DNA of 64,000 nucleotides from Pseudomonadota bacterium. GTDB taxonomy: Bacteria > Pseudomonadota > Alphaproteobacteria > Acetobacterales > Acetobacteraceae. The DNA lies in the NCBI GenBank assembly GCA_021781835.1, contig JAJXWD010000003.1, positions 1 through 64,000 on the forward strand, in the 5' to 3' direction. Positions 36,254-44,584 of the stretch are shown here, one piece after another; the stretch's first letter is position 1, and each line of letters starts with the position of its first letter. The translations under genes were made by a program, and so were the position numbers. The notes under the pieces were generated by a model. The model did not search any database. It was not told where the DNA came from and worked only from the letters and a program-made list of their open reading frames with translations.

Positions 36254-37579
36254 TCAGTGCCGGAACAGCACCGCCTGGCCCATCGGCTCGCCGGTCACCA
36301 CGCCCTCAAACATCACCACATTGCCGCGCACGATGGTCGCCACCGGCCAGGCGGTGACTTCCGTGCCCGCAAACGGCGTCCAGCCGCACTGGCTGGCGAT
36401 CCAGGAATTCTCGATCTTGCGCTTGGCCTTCATGTCCACGATCGAGAAATCGGCATCATAGCCCACGGCGATGCGCCCCTTGGCCATCGCGCCATAAATC
36501 CGCGCCGGCCCGGCCGACATCAGATCAACCAGCCGCATCAGCGGCAGGCGCCCGGCATTCACCTGGCTCAGCATCAGGGGCAGCAAGGTCTGCACGCCGG
36601 TCAGGCCGGAGTGGCAGGTCGGCCAGGGGCGCTCCTTGGCCTCGGCGGTGTGGGGGGCGTGGTCGGAGGCGATGGTGTCCGCCGTGCCGTCCAGCAGCGC
36701 GGCCCAGGCGGCATCCTGGTGGTGCTTGTCCCTGATCGGCGGGTTCATCACCGCATAGCCGCCCAGCCGCTCATAGGCCTCGGGCCCGGCCTGCAGCAAA
36801 TGGTTCACCAGCACCTCGGCGCTCAGCAGCCGCTTATGCTCGCGGATGAAGGCGAATTCCTCGGCGGTGGAGACGTGCAGAATATGCGCGCGCTTGCCGG
36901 TCTTTTCGGCCAGCGCGGTCACGCGCGCCGTGCCCAGCCGGGCGCATTCGGGGTCGCGCCACTCGCCATGGGCGGCGTAAGGGTCGCCGACCGAGAAGCG
37001 GGATTTGCGCTCTCGCAGCCGGTATTCATCCTCGGCGTGAAACGCAACGAGATGGCGCGAGCCGCGCAGCACGCGTTCGATATTCTCATCATCCTCGACC
37101 AGCAGGTCGCCGGTCGAGGAGCCCGCGAACACCTTCACGGCGCACACGCCGGGCATGTCTTCCATCTCGCCGACATGGTCGGCGTTTTCCTTGGTGGCGC
37201 CGACGTAAAAGCCCAGATCGCAATAAGTGTGGCTGGGGATATAGTCGTATTTGGCCTGTACCGTTTCCGGGTCGGTGGTGGCGGGCTTGGTGTTGGGCAT
37301 GTCAAACACCGTGGTCACGCCGCCCAGCACGGCGGCGAGCGAGCCAGAGCGCATATCCTCGACCCCGGGAATGCCGCCCTGGCCGCCATCGCGGAAATGC
37401 ACATGCGGGTCGATGATGCCGGGCAGCACATGCAGATTGGCGGCGTTGAAACGCTCGGCGGCATCGCCGAGGTTTTTGCCGATGGCGGCGATATGGCCGG
37501 CGATCACGCCGACATCGGCGCTCACCTCGCCCCAGGGCAGCACCACCGTGCCGTTCTCGATGATCAGGTCAAACTTCAT
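36254..37579 (-). CDS. pyrC: dihydroorotase (class I type) PyrC
   Basis: Amidohydrolase that cyclises carbamoyl-aspartate in pyrimidine synthesis. HVHFRDGG is the N-terminal metal motif, the carboxylated Lys is in AVKVFAGSS, and SDHAPHTAEAKE carries the catalytic Asp. The 441-aa length fits the class I (PyrC/AllB-like) group, so allantoinase-type activity is an alternative. No other pyr or allantoin gene is adjacent. Its start overlaps the GT9 gene end by 4 nt. Confidence 0.88.
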   Translation of the reverse strand: MKFDLIIENGTVVLPWGEVSADVGVIAGHIAAIGKNLGDAAERFNAANLHVLPGIIDPHVHFRDGGQGGIPGVEDMRSGSLAAVLGGVTTVFDMPNTKPATTDPETVQAKYDYIPSHTYCDLGFYVGATKENADHVGEMEDMPGVCAVKVFAGSSTGDLLVEDDENIERVLRGSRHLVAFHAEDEYRLRERKSRFSVGDPYAAHGEWRDPECARLGTARVTALAEKTGKRAHILHVSTAEEFAFIREHKRLLSAEVLVNHLLQAGPEAYERLGGYAVMNPPIRDKHHQDAAWAALLDGTADTIASDHAPHTAEAKERPWPTCHSGLTGVQTLLPLMLSQVNAGRLPLMRLVDLMSAGPARIYGAMAKGRIAVGYDADFSIVDMKAKRKIENSWIASQCGWTPFAGTEVTAWPVATIVRGNVVMFEGVVTGEPMGQAVLFRH

Positions 37580-38475
37580 GGTTCCCCTCCCAGCAGCCGG
37601 CCCGCGGCCTCGGCCACATGCTCCAGCGTCAAATCCTCCATGGCCGCCTCGCCTTCCGGGCCCGGCGCCACGGCAATGCCGGTCTTCACCCCGGCCGGCG
37701 CATATTCGCTGGCCTTCGAGCGCCCGAACAGCCCAAGCGTGGGCGTGCCTGCGGCCGCGGCCAGATGCATCAGCCCGGAGTCATTGCCTATATATATGGT
37801 GCTCCGGCGCAGACATGCAGCCGCCTCGGCCAGGCTGAGCTTGCCGACCAGATTGATGGCGTCCGGCAGCGCCGCCAGCACGGGCGCGGCGCGGCGGGCC
37901 TCATCGGCGCCGGGCCCGCCAAACACCGCGGCCCGGGCGCCCGGCAGGCGCGCGGCCAGCACATGGTAGAGCGCCACAAACCGCTCCGGCGGCCAGATCT
38001 TGCCGTCCCAGTTGGCCGTGGGGCCGAGCGCGATCACCGGGCCCTCGCCCAGCAGCCGGGCGGCCTTGGCGTCATCCTCGGGCGCGGTCCAGGCCACGGG
38101 CAGGGGGGCGGGGTCGAACCCCATGGCTTGGCCCAGCTGCACATAACGCCGCCCGGGCCGCCGCCCGCCTTTCATGATCTTGCGGCGCTTGGCGGCCAGC
38201 AGCAGCGAAACGCCCGAGCCCCGCAGATCCACGACCAGATCCCAGACATGCCCGGCAACGCCCCGCCACAGCACGAGCCAGTGCAGGTCGAAGCGTCTCT
38301 TGTCGAACACGATCAGCTTTTCCAGCCGTGGAAAGCGCGCGAACACGCCCGCGCTCGGGGAGCCGCAGGCAATGGTGAAGCGCGCGGCCGGATATTGCCG
38401 GCGCAGCTGTTCCAGTATGCCGCAGGAGATGACGGCATCGCCGATGCGCGAGGAGCTGATGAAGAGAATTCTCAT
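37576..38475 (-). CDS. glycosyltransferase family 9 (heptosyltransferase-like)
   Basis: A 299-aa GT-B-fold enzyme of the LPS heptosyltransferase group. RIGDAVIS at the N-terminus, LGPTANWDGKIWPPERF and the C-terminal YIGNDSGLMHLAAAAG (sugar-nucleotide site) are typical. It probably adds heptose or another sugar to lipid A-core on the cytoplasmic face, but the donor is not certain. It overlaps pyrC by 4 nt and is divergent from ygfZ. Confidence 0.88.
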   Translation of the reverse strand: MRILFISSSRIGDAVISCGILEQLRRQYPAARFTIACGSPSAGVFARFPRLEKLIVFDKRRFDLHWLVLWRGVAGHVWDLVVDLRGSGVSLLLAAKRRKIMKGGRRPGRRYVQLGQAMGFDPAPLPVAWTAPEDDAKAARLLGEGPVIALGPTANWDGKIWPPERFVALYHVLAARLPGARAAVFGGPGADEARRAAPVLAALPDAINLVGKLSLAEAAACLRRSTIYIGNDSGLMHLAAAAGTPTLGLFGRSKASEYAPAGVKTGIAVAPGPEGEAAMEDLTLEHVAEAAGRLLGGEP

Positions 38476-38555
38476 GCTGCCGCCCGCTTAGCCTGTTTAG
38501 GGCCGCGCGCAAACCGGGCTTGCCCGCAAGGGGGGATTTTCCCATCTTGTACGGT

Positions 38556-39368
38556 ATGACAAACATCGCCCTTTTGCCCGACCGCGCCGTGCTCTCCATC
38601 CAAGGCCCCGACCGTGTGGCGTTTCTCAACGGGCTGGTCAGCAATGATGCCGCCAAAGCCGCCCCCGGCCGGGCCGTGTGGGCGGCGCTGCTCACCCCGC
38701 AAGGGCGCTACCTCACCGATTTTTTCATCTTCGCGGCCGAGGACGCCCTGCTCCTCGACATCAAGCGGGCCGATGGCGCGCTGCTGTTGCAAAAGCTGCG
38801 CCGCTTCCGCCTGCGCATGGCGGTGGAGATTTCCGGCCTTGATGAGGACTGGCACGTTCAGGCCGCCTGGGACGGGCCGCCGCCCGCCGCGCCGCACGCC
38901 GCTCCAGACCCGCGCCTGCCCGAGGCGGGGTTTCGCCTGCTCGTTCGCACGCCGCTGCCGGCCACGGCCACGGCCGCGCATTATGCCGCCCACCGCATCG
39001 CGCTCGGCCTGCCCGATGGCGCCCCCGACCTGGAGCCCGAGAAAACCCTGCTGCTGGAGGCCGGGTTCGATGAACTGCACGGCGTCGATTGGGCCAAGGG
39101 CTGCTATATGGGCCAGGAATTGACCGCGCGCACCAAATATCGCGGGCTGGTCAAGCGCCGGCTGGTGCCCGTTGCCCTGTCGGCGCCGCTCGCGTCTGGT
39201 ACCTTGATTTACGCCGGAGACACGGAGGTTGGGCGCATGGGCTCGGGCGTGGAGGGCGCGGGCCTGGCCATGTTGCGGGTTGAGGCGCTGGGGGCTGAGC
39301 TGCGCGCGGGCACGGTCTCACTCGCGCCGCGCGTGCCGTCCTGGCTGGCTCTTGCCACCACGCCGTGA
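38556..39368 (+). CDS. ygfZ: folate-binding protein YgfZ/IbaG-type (iron-sulfur cluster repair)
   Basis: GcvT-like tetrahydrofolate-binding protein of 270 aa that helps maintain Fe-S enzymes. The diagnostic motif KGCYMGQELTAR, containing the conserved Cys, lies near residue 184, and IQGPDRVAFLNGLVSND begins the fold. I start at 38556 (MTNIALLPD). The track start is 12 codons earlier and less family-like. It is divergent from the GT9 gene. The permease follows after 183 nt, in which I see a TATAAT but no well-spaced -35 element. Confidence 0.9.
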   Translation: MTNIALLPDRAVLSIQGPDRVAFLNGLVSNDAAKAAPGRAVWAALLTPQGRYLTDFFIFAAEDALLLDIKRADGALLLQKLRRFRLRMAVEISGLDEDWHVQAAWDGPPPAAPHAAPDPRLPEAGFRLLVRTPLPATATAAHYAAHRIALGLPDGAPDLEPEKTLLLEAGFDELHGVDWAKGCYMGQELTARTKYRGLVKRRLVPVALSAPLASGTLIYAGDTEVGRMGSGVEGAGLAMLRVEALGAELRAGTVSLAPRVPSWLALATTP

Positions 39369-39551
39369 ATTGCCTGCCAAACGGCGTGTCAAACAGCCCT
39401 GGACACCTCCCCCGAGTGCGCCAAAATTTAACGGACTGTCTATTATTTAAATCGCTCTCCGATAATTCTGTTGACGTGCCCTGTATAATCAATCATGCGT
39501 AACAGGCCGTTTTTTGTCATGAAACGTAATGCCTAACAGGGGGAACAAATA

Positions 39552-40970
39552 ATGAGCACGGTTTCTAGCGGAGGTGTGCGCCTCAAGCGCGACAGCCTCG
39601 GTCTCTCGCAAATCATAGCGTCCACGCTGGCGAATATCGCGCCCGCGATGAGTTTTTTCTTCGGCTTCGGTCTCATCGCCTCGGGCGCGGGGGTCGGCGC
39701 GCCGATCACCATCCTGGTGGCGATGATCGTCATCCTCTTTCTTACCAACACGCTGGCGCAATTCTCCAAATACCGCCCGAGCACCGGTTCGTTCGTGACC
39801 TTCATCGGCATGTCGTTCGGGCCGACGGCGGGCGCGGCGGCGTCGTTGTTCGTGGTCACCGGCTATTGCATCGCCGCCGCGTCGGTGGTGGTGATCGCGG
39901 GCGGCTGGGCCGCGACCACGCTGCAAACCTTCCTGCACATCAACATTCCCTGGCAGGTGCTCAGCATTGTCGCCACGGCGGTGGTCGGGTTCCTGGTTGC
40001 GCGCGGCATTGGCCTGTCCACCACCTGGGCGGCGATTTTCTTTTATTTCGAGCTGGCGCTCCTGCTCGTTGGCGCGGTGATCATGCTGGTCGCCAACCAT
40101 GGCGCGATCTCGATGGCGCCGTTTGAGTTCTCCTCCGTCACCGGCGGCTGGAAGGGCATCGGGCTTGGTTTCCCGCTGGCCATCTATCTGTTCATCGGCT
40201 GGGAAAACTCGGCGATGCTCGCCGAAGAGACCACTGATCCGCGCCGCAACGTGCCCCGCGCCCTCATTACCGGCACGCTCTCGATCGGCATTCTCTACAT
40301 GTTCCTGGCCTTCGCCACCGAGACGGCGTTCCATAACAACGTGACCGCCATCGGCAATTCGGCCATTCCCTTCGTCGATGCCTTCAAGGCCTCGGCGGCC
40401 GGGCTGCTCATCGTTGCCTATCTGGCCGGCGTGACCTCGATCTTCTCCTCACTGATCGGCCTCACCAACGCCCAGGCGCGCATTTTGTTCAACTCCTCGC
40501 GTGAAGGGCTGCTGCCCGAGTTCTTCGGTAAGGTGCACCCTCAGCACCACACGCCGCACTCGGCCATGTGGGCGTTCATCGTCATCGCCCTGCTCATCGT
40601 TCTGGGCTTTGGCACGTTCGACAATATCGACCCCGTGACCCTGTTCGGTGAAACCGGCACCATGGGCACCATTCCGGTGGTGATCACCTATCTGCTCACC
40701 AACCTCGCCTTGCCGGTGTACATGCTGCGCTATCACCGCAACGAGTTCTCGCCCTTCAAGCACCTCATCGTCCCGCTGCTGGGCACGGCGTTCATGCTGT
40801 TCCCGCTCTGGGGCCTGGTGCAGCCCGGCCAGCCGGCGCCGTTCAACATCTACCCCTACGCGACCCTGGCCCTGTTCGCCTTCGCCCTCATCTATGGTGC
40901 GATCCTGGCCAAGCGTAACCCCGATCTGGTGCAGCGCATCGGCTCCTATGTCGCCGACGAAGAATACTGA
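39552..40970 (+). CDS. APC-superfamily amino acid permease
   Basis: A 472-aa inner-membrane transporter with about 12 predicted membrane helices. The first helix region SLGLSQIIASTLANIAPAMS, the FIGWENSAMLAEETTDPRRN loop (EExxxPxR signature of APC transporters) and TNAQARILFNSSREGLLP are diagnostic. The substrate cannot be read from sequence. A GGGGGA ribosome-binding site precedes the start, and a strong terminator follows, so it is a single-gene unit. Confidence 0.9.
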   Translation: MSTVSSGGVRLKRDSLGLSQIIASTLANIAPAMSFFFGFGLIASGAGVGAPITILVAMIVILFLTNTLAQFSKYRPSTGSFVTFIGMSFGPTAGAAASLFVVTGYCIAAASVVVIAGGWAATTLQTFLHINIPWQVLSIVATAVVGFLVARGIGLSTTWAAIFFYFELALLLVGAVIMLVANHGAISMAPFEFSSVTGGWKGIGLGFPLAIYLFIGWENSAMLAEETTDPRRNVPRALITGTLSIGILYMFLAFATETAFHNNVTAIGNSAIPFVDAFKASAAGLLIVAYLAGVTSIFSSLIGLTNAQARILFNSSREGLLPEFFGKVHPQHHTPHSAMWAFIVIALLIVLGFGTFDNIDPVTLFGETGTMGTIPVVITYLLTNLALPVYMLRYHRNEFSPFKHLIVPLLGTAFMLFPLWGLVQPGQPAPFNIYPYATLALFAFALIYGAILAKRNPDLVQRIGSYVADEEY

Positions 40971-40990
40971 TCGGCTTCAGTGCTCGTGAG

Positions 40991-41021
40991 AAAGGCGGTG
41001 CCTCGCGGCACCGCCTTTTTT
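40991..41021 (+). terminator. rho-independent terminator after the APC permease
   Basis: A perfect 12-bp stem (40991-41002 with 41007-41018), loop TCGC, runs straight into TTTTTT. It also sits near the end of the convergent AraC gene. Confidence 0.93.
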
Positions 41022-41067
41022 CATGTTCGCGGGGCGCTGAAAGTCAGGAAAGGCGATCGGGCATTTT

Positions 41068-42126
41068 TCATGTGGCGGCGCGCAGCTGCTCGGGTGAGGC
41101 GCCGAACCAGCGTTTGCAGGCGCGTGAGAAGGGGCTGAGCTCGGCATAGCCCAGCAGCTGGGCGATGGTGGAAATGCTGAGATGCGCCTGGGCGAGATAG
41201 GACCGGGCGAGGGTGCGGCGGACATCTTGCACGGCCTCGGCATAGGTGACGCCCTCGGCGCTCAAGCGGCGCTGGAGGGTCCAGCGGGCAATGCCGAGCG
41301 CCTCGGCCACCTGCTCGATGGGAGGCGCGCCATCGGGCAGGCGGGAGCGGATTTCGGCGCGCACGCGGTGGGGCAGCGGCACGCCGCCGCGCGGCAGGCG
41401 CTGGCCGTAGGCCTGGGCGGTGAGGCGGGCATAGAGCCCGGCATTGAAGCCCGGCATGCGGGCGCCGAGATCGCCGGGGCGGAAGATGAGCGCGTTGGTG
41501 CGCTGGCCGAAAAACACCGGGGCGTTGAAGGTGGCCTCGTGGGCGGTGGCATCCTCGGGCGCGGGATGCTCGAAATGCACTTCCTCGGGCGTGAAGCCGG
41601 GGCCGTAGGCCTGGCGCAGCAGGTTTTGAAACATCGCGAGGCTCAGCTCGGCATCCTGGCGGCGCTCGAGAATCCGCCAGTCGAGGATGCGGTATTCGAG
41701 CCGGAGCAGGCTGTTTTCGGTCCGCACCCGGAACTCGCTGGCCTGCTGGTGGAGGGGGAACAGGTCTGAGAACTGGCGGAGCGCCATGCCGATGCTGGGC
41801 GCGGCGAGCGCGATATCGCCCACCAGCCCGTGCGAGGAGGCGGGGAACTGGCGGCCGTAGCGGAGGCCGAAATCATCGTGCCCGGAGACGCGGGCGGCGC
41901 GCTCCATCATCTCGGCATAGGCCGATAGTTTGAGGCTGCCCTTGGCGTTTTCGTCCAGCCGGGCGGCATCCACCCCCGACGGGCCCATGACCGCGTCGGC
42001 ATCAGCCCCCAGCTCGCCGAGGAACGGCACCAGCCCCGCCGTCGCCACCAGCGCCAGCTCCGGGCTCGCCCCCTGCCTTGCAAATTGGCTCATTCCACTC
42101 ACTCCGCTGTCGGCCGCGGTTGGCAT
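41068..42126 (-). CDS. AraC-family transcriptional regulator (AraC/OruR type)
   Basis: A 352-aa regulator. Residues about 25-230 form the Arabinose_bd-type sensor domain (PF12625-like), and about 255-350 form the double HTH (VAEALGIARWTLQRRLSAEG and IAQLLGYAELSPFSRACKRW). AGGGA precedes the ATG at 42126. It is divergent from an aldehyde dehydrogenase with a 134-bp gap that contains a perfect 16-bp palindrome and an 8-bp direct repeat, so it probably controls that gene in response to an aldehyde or its precursor. Confidence 0.9.
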   Translation of the reverse strand: MPTAADSGVSGMSQFARQGASPELALVATAGLVPFLGELGADADAVMGPSGVDAARLDENAKGSLKLSAYAEMMERAARVSGHDDFGLRYGRQFPASSHGLVGDIALAAPSIGMALRQFSDLFPLHQQASEFRVRTENSLLRLEYRILDWRILERRQDAELSLAMFQNLLRQAYGPGFTPEEVHFEHPAPEDATAHEATFNAPVFFGQRTNALIFRPGDLGARMPGFNAGLYARLTAQAYGQRLPRGGVPLPHRVRAEIRSRLPDGAPPIEQVAEALGIARWTLQRRLSAEGVTYAEAVQDVRRTLARSYLAQAHLSISTIAQLLGYAELSPFSRACKRWFGASPEQLRAAT

Positions 42127-42153
42127 TTTCCCTGATTGGGGGGAGCGTAGAAC

Positions 42154-42188
42154 GGGCGTTGCGCGCGCGCAACCCTTGGCGGGCGTTG
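42154..42188. promoter_or_regulatory. candidate operator between AraC regulator and aldehyde dehydrogenase
   Basis: A perfect 16-bp palindrome GTTGCGCGCGCGCAAC (42158-42173) overlaps the first of two GGGCGTTG direct repeats (42154-42161 and 42181-42188, 27 bp apart). The position between divergent starts suits AraC binding. Confidence 0.55.
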
Positions 42189-42260
42189 TATTCGGGGGTC
42201 AATAAATGCCCGGCTGGGTTGGGTGATAGTGGGGACAATGGAACCCGAGGAGGAGCCCGC

Positions 42261-43688
42261 ATGACCCAAAATCTGAAATTCTACATCGACGGCAAATGGG
42301 TGGACCCGGTGGTGGCCAACCCGATCGCCGTGATCGACCCCGCCACCGAGGCGGCGTTTACGGAAATCTCGGGCGGGTCGAAGGCGGATGTGGACAAGGC
42401 GGTGGCGGCGGCCAAGCGGGCGTTTCGGAGCTTTTCGAAAACCAGCCAGACCTACCGGCTGGAATTGCTGAAAACCTGCCTGGAAGTTTACAATAAACGC
42501 TATGACGACATCGCCGCGGCCTGCACGCGCGAAATGGGCGCGCCGCTCAGCTTCTCGAAAGAGGCCCAGGTGTGGGTGGGGCAAGGGCATTTTCAGGCGC
42601 TGATCGACAAGCTGGAGCGGTTTGAATTTTTCGAGACCCGCGGCAGCACCCGCGTCGCGCTCGAGCCCATTGGCGTGTGCGGGCTGATTACGCCCTGGAA
42701 CTGGCCGCTGAACCAGATTGTGTGCAAGGTGGCCCCCGCCCTGGCGGCGGGCTGCACCATGGTGCTGAAGCCTTCGGAGATCGCGCCCCTCAACGCGCTG
42801 ATTTTCGCCGAGGTGATGCATGAGGCGGGCGTGCCGGCGGGGGTGTTCAATCTGGTCAACGGCACGGGGCCGGATGTGGGGCAGAAGCTGGCCGAGCACC
42901 CGGATGTGGACATGATGAGCTTCACCGGCTCGACGCGGGCCGGCATCATCGTGGCGCGCGAGGCGGCCAATACGGTCAAGCGCGTGTGCCAAGAGCTGGG
43001 CGGCAAATCGGCCAATATCTTGCTGCCCGACGTGGATTTGGAGGATGCGGTGCGCAAGGGCATCGGGGCGTGCTTCATCAATACCGGGCAAAGCTGCGAT
43101 GCCGCCACCCGCATGCTGGTGCCGCGCCTGCTGCATGACCAGGCGGTGGCGATTGCCGCCGACGAGGCCGCCAAACAGACCACCGGCAACCCGTGGGACG
43201 CCGGCACCGTGCTCGGGCCGCTGGTGAGCGAGCTGCAATGGAACAAGGTCCAGAGGCTGATCAAGGCCGGGATCGATGAGGGCGCCACGCTCGCCTGCGG
43301 CGGGCTGGGGCGGCCAGAGGGGCTGAACAAGGGCTATTATGCCAAGCCGACCGTGTTTGGGAATGTGACGCCGGGCATGACCATCGAGAAGGAGGAGATT
43401 TTTGGGCCGGTGCTCTCGATCATCCCCTATGACACGCTCGACCAGGCGATCGAGATCGCCAATGACACGGTCTATGGGCTGGCGGCCTATGTACAGAGCC
43501 GGGATCTGGGCAAGGCCCGCGAGGTGGCCGCCGAGATGCGGGCGGGCAGCGTTTACATCAACTACCCCGACCTTGATTTCGCGGCGCCTTTTGGCGGCTA
43601 CAAGCAATCGGGCAATGGGCGCGAATATGCGGATTTCGCGCTGCATGATTTTCTGGAGATCAAGGGCATTGTCGGGTACGGCGGTTAG
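42261..43688 (+). CDS. NAD(P)-dependent aldehyde dehydrogenase
   Basis: A 475-aa ALDH-superfamily enzyme. The NAD-site ITPWNWPLNQIVCKVAPALA, FTGSTRAG, the general-base Glu in CQELGGKSANI and the nucleophile Cys in NTGQSCDAATRM are intact. A GAGGAGGAG ribosome-binding site precedes ATG 42261. The track start 61 codons earlier lies in the AraC promoter. Regulation by the divergent AraC protein is likely. The TAG stop is formed by the first bases of repeat element A, so the protein ends GIVGYGG. Confidence 0.93.
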   Translation: MTQNLKFYIDGKWVDPVVANPIAVIDPATEAAFTEISGGSKADVDKAVAAAKRAFRSFSKTSQTYRLELLKTCLEVYNKRYDDIAAACTREMGAPLSFSKEAQVWVGQGHFQALIDKLERFEFFETRGSTRVALEPIGVCGLITPWNWPLNQIVCKVAPALAAGCTMVLKPSEIAPLNALIFAEVMHEAGVPAGVFNLVNGTGPDVGQKLAEHPDVDMMSFTGSTRAGIIVAREAANTVKRVCQELGGKSANILLPDVDLEDAVRKGIGACFINTGQSCDAATRMLVPRLLHDQAVAIAADEAAKQTTGNPWDAGTVLGPLVSELQWNKVQRLIKAGIDEGATLACGGLGRPEGLNKGYYAKPTVFGNVTPGMTIEKEEIFGPVLSIIPYDTLDQAIEIANDTVYGLAAYVQSRDLGKAREVAAEMRAGSVYINYPDLDFAAPFGGYKQSGNGREYADFALHDFLEIKGIVGYGG

Positions 43689-43726
43689 ATCAATATTGGT
43701 TTAGAGTGAGTCGACAGATGCAAGTC
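43685..43726 (+). repeat. element A, truncated copy (A3)
   Basis: 42-nt left half, TTAGATCAATATTGG onward, ending GATGCAAGTC. It supplies the aldehyde dehydrogenase stop codon and is joined directly to element B copy 3. Confidence 0.85.
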
Positions 43727-43793
43727 ATACCAGTCAGCCCTGAGGCTGACTGGTATGCGCGTGGGGGGCGGCCACGTGCACAATCAAAGGGTC
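43727..43793. repeat. element B palindrome, copy 3, with flanking hairpin
   Basis: 30-bp palindrome (43727-43756, loop CTGA) plus the GCGCGTG/CACGTGC flank (43757-43763 with 43773-43779). It shares both parts with copy 2. Confidence 0.88.
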
Positions 43794-43854
43794 GCCGCAC
43801 GCCAGAACACGCCCGGAAACATTATCAAATGTTTTTTGGCCGTTTCTTTGTTGT

Positions 43855-43884
43855 AAAAAAGGCCGGCGTTTTGGGGAGCGCCGG
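43855..43884 (-). terminator. rho-independent terminator after the P-loop kinase gene
   Basis: On the - strand, CCGGCG/CGCCGG pairs across a 10-nt loop and is followed by CCTTTTTT. It lies 10 nt after the kinase stop codon. Confidence 0.85.
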
Positions 43885-43894
43885 TGGCGGTTTT

Positions 43895-44515
43895 TCAGGC
43901 CCCCAGCAAGGCGTTCAGGCTTTGCTCGAGCTGTGAGCGCGGCAGGCGGCTGGCGCGGCCGGGGAAGATGATGTCGGCCTCGCGCTCGGGGTGGGTGAGC
44001 ATGTACATATCGACGCTGGGCAGGAAGATGCGCCGCCATTCATCGGCCCAGACGCCAAGCGCGCGGTCATGGGCGACCTCGAAGATGGTTTTGCGGTCGC
44101 TGTCGACGAAAATCTTCAGGCCGTAATAGGGCAGCAGCAGTGGCACCAGGGCGGAGATGCCCTCGATGATGACCGGGCGGGCGGTGGTGAGGCGCTTGGG
44201 CGTTTTGGAGACCGCGAAGCTCTGCCAATCGAACGGGTAATAGGTGCAGGCGCCGGTTTTGGCGAGGTCGATGACCGCCTGGAGGAATTGCTCATAGCGG
44301 ATATAGGGGAAGGGAAAGCCGGGCTGGCGCGAGACCCAGTCGGCTTCGGCGCTGATGAACTCATCGACGTGCAGGATCGGGAAGCCATAAATTTCGGCCA
44401 GGCGCAAAGCCAGGGTGGTCTTGCCCGCGCAGGGCAGACCGTCGATCGCGATGAGGGGTTTTTTGAGCGCATGGGCGAGACCGCCCGCTTTCCCCAACTC
44501 TCCCGCAGCTGCCAT
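43895..44515 (-). CDS. uridine kinase-like P-loop protein
   Basis: A 206-aa P-loop kinase. Walker A is IDGLPCAGKTTLALRLAE, an acidic HVDEFISAEADW follows, and a lid-like IIEGISALVP then SDRKTIFEVAHDR are present. The overall pattern is that of the uridine kinase/phosphoribulokinase-like family, but the substrate is not certain. I use ATG 44515 (MAAAGELGK). The track start is an upstream TTG. The unit ends in a T-run terminator. Confidence 0.75.
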   Translation of the reverse strand: MAAAGELGKAGGLAHALKKPLIAIDGLPCAGKTTLALRLAEIYGFPILHVDEFISAEADWVSRQPGFPFPYIRYEQFLQAVIDLAKTGACTYYPFDWQSFAVSKTPKRLTTARPVIIEGISALVPLLLPYYGLKIFVDSDRKTIFEVAHDRALGVWADEWRRIFLPSVDMYMLTHPEREADIIFPGRASRLPRSQLEQSLNALLGA

Positions 44516-44584
44516 GTGACCCCGTCTCCACGTCACAAGATCTGGCCCAAGGCCCAAATTGTGCGTGTGCTTAGCGCATTTCGC

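Noticed and set aside
39450-39500. TTGACG and TATAAT upstream of the APC permease
   Set aside because: The hexamers are only 7 bp apart, not about 17, so they do not form a sigma-70 promoter. No other -35 at proper spacing was seen.
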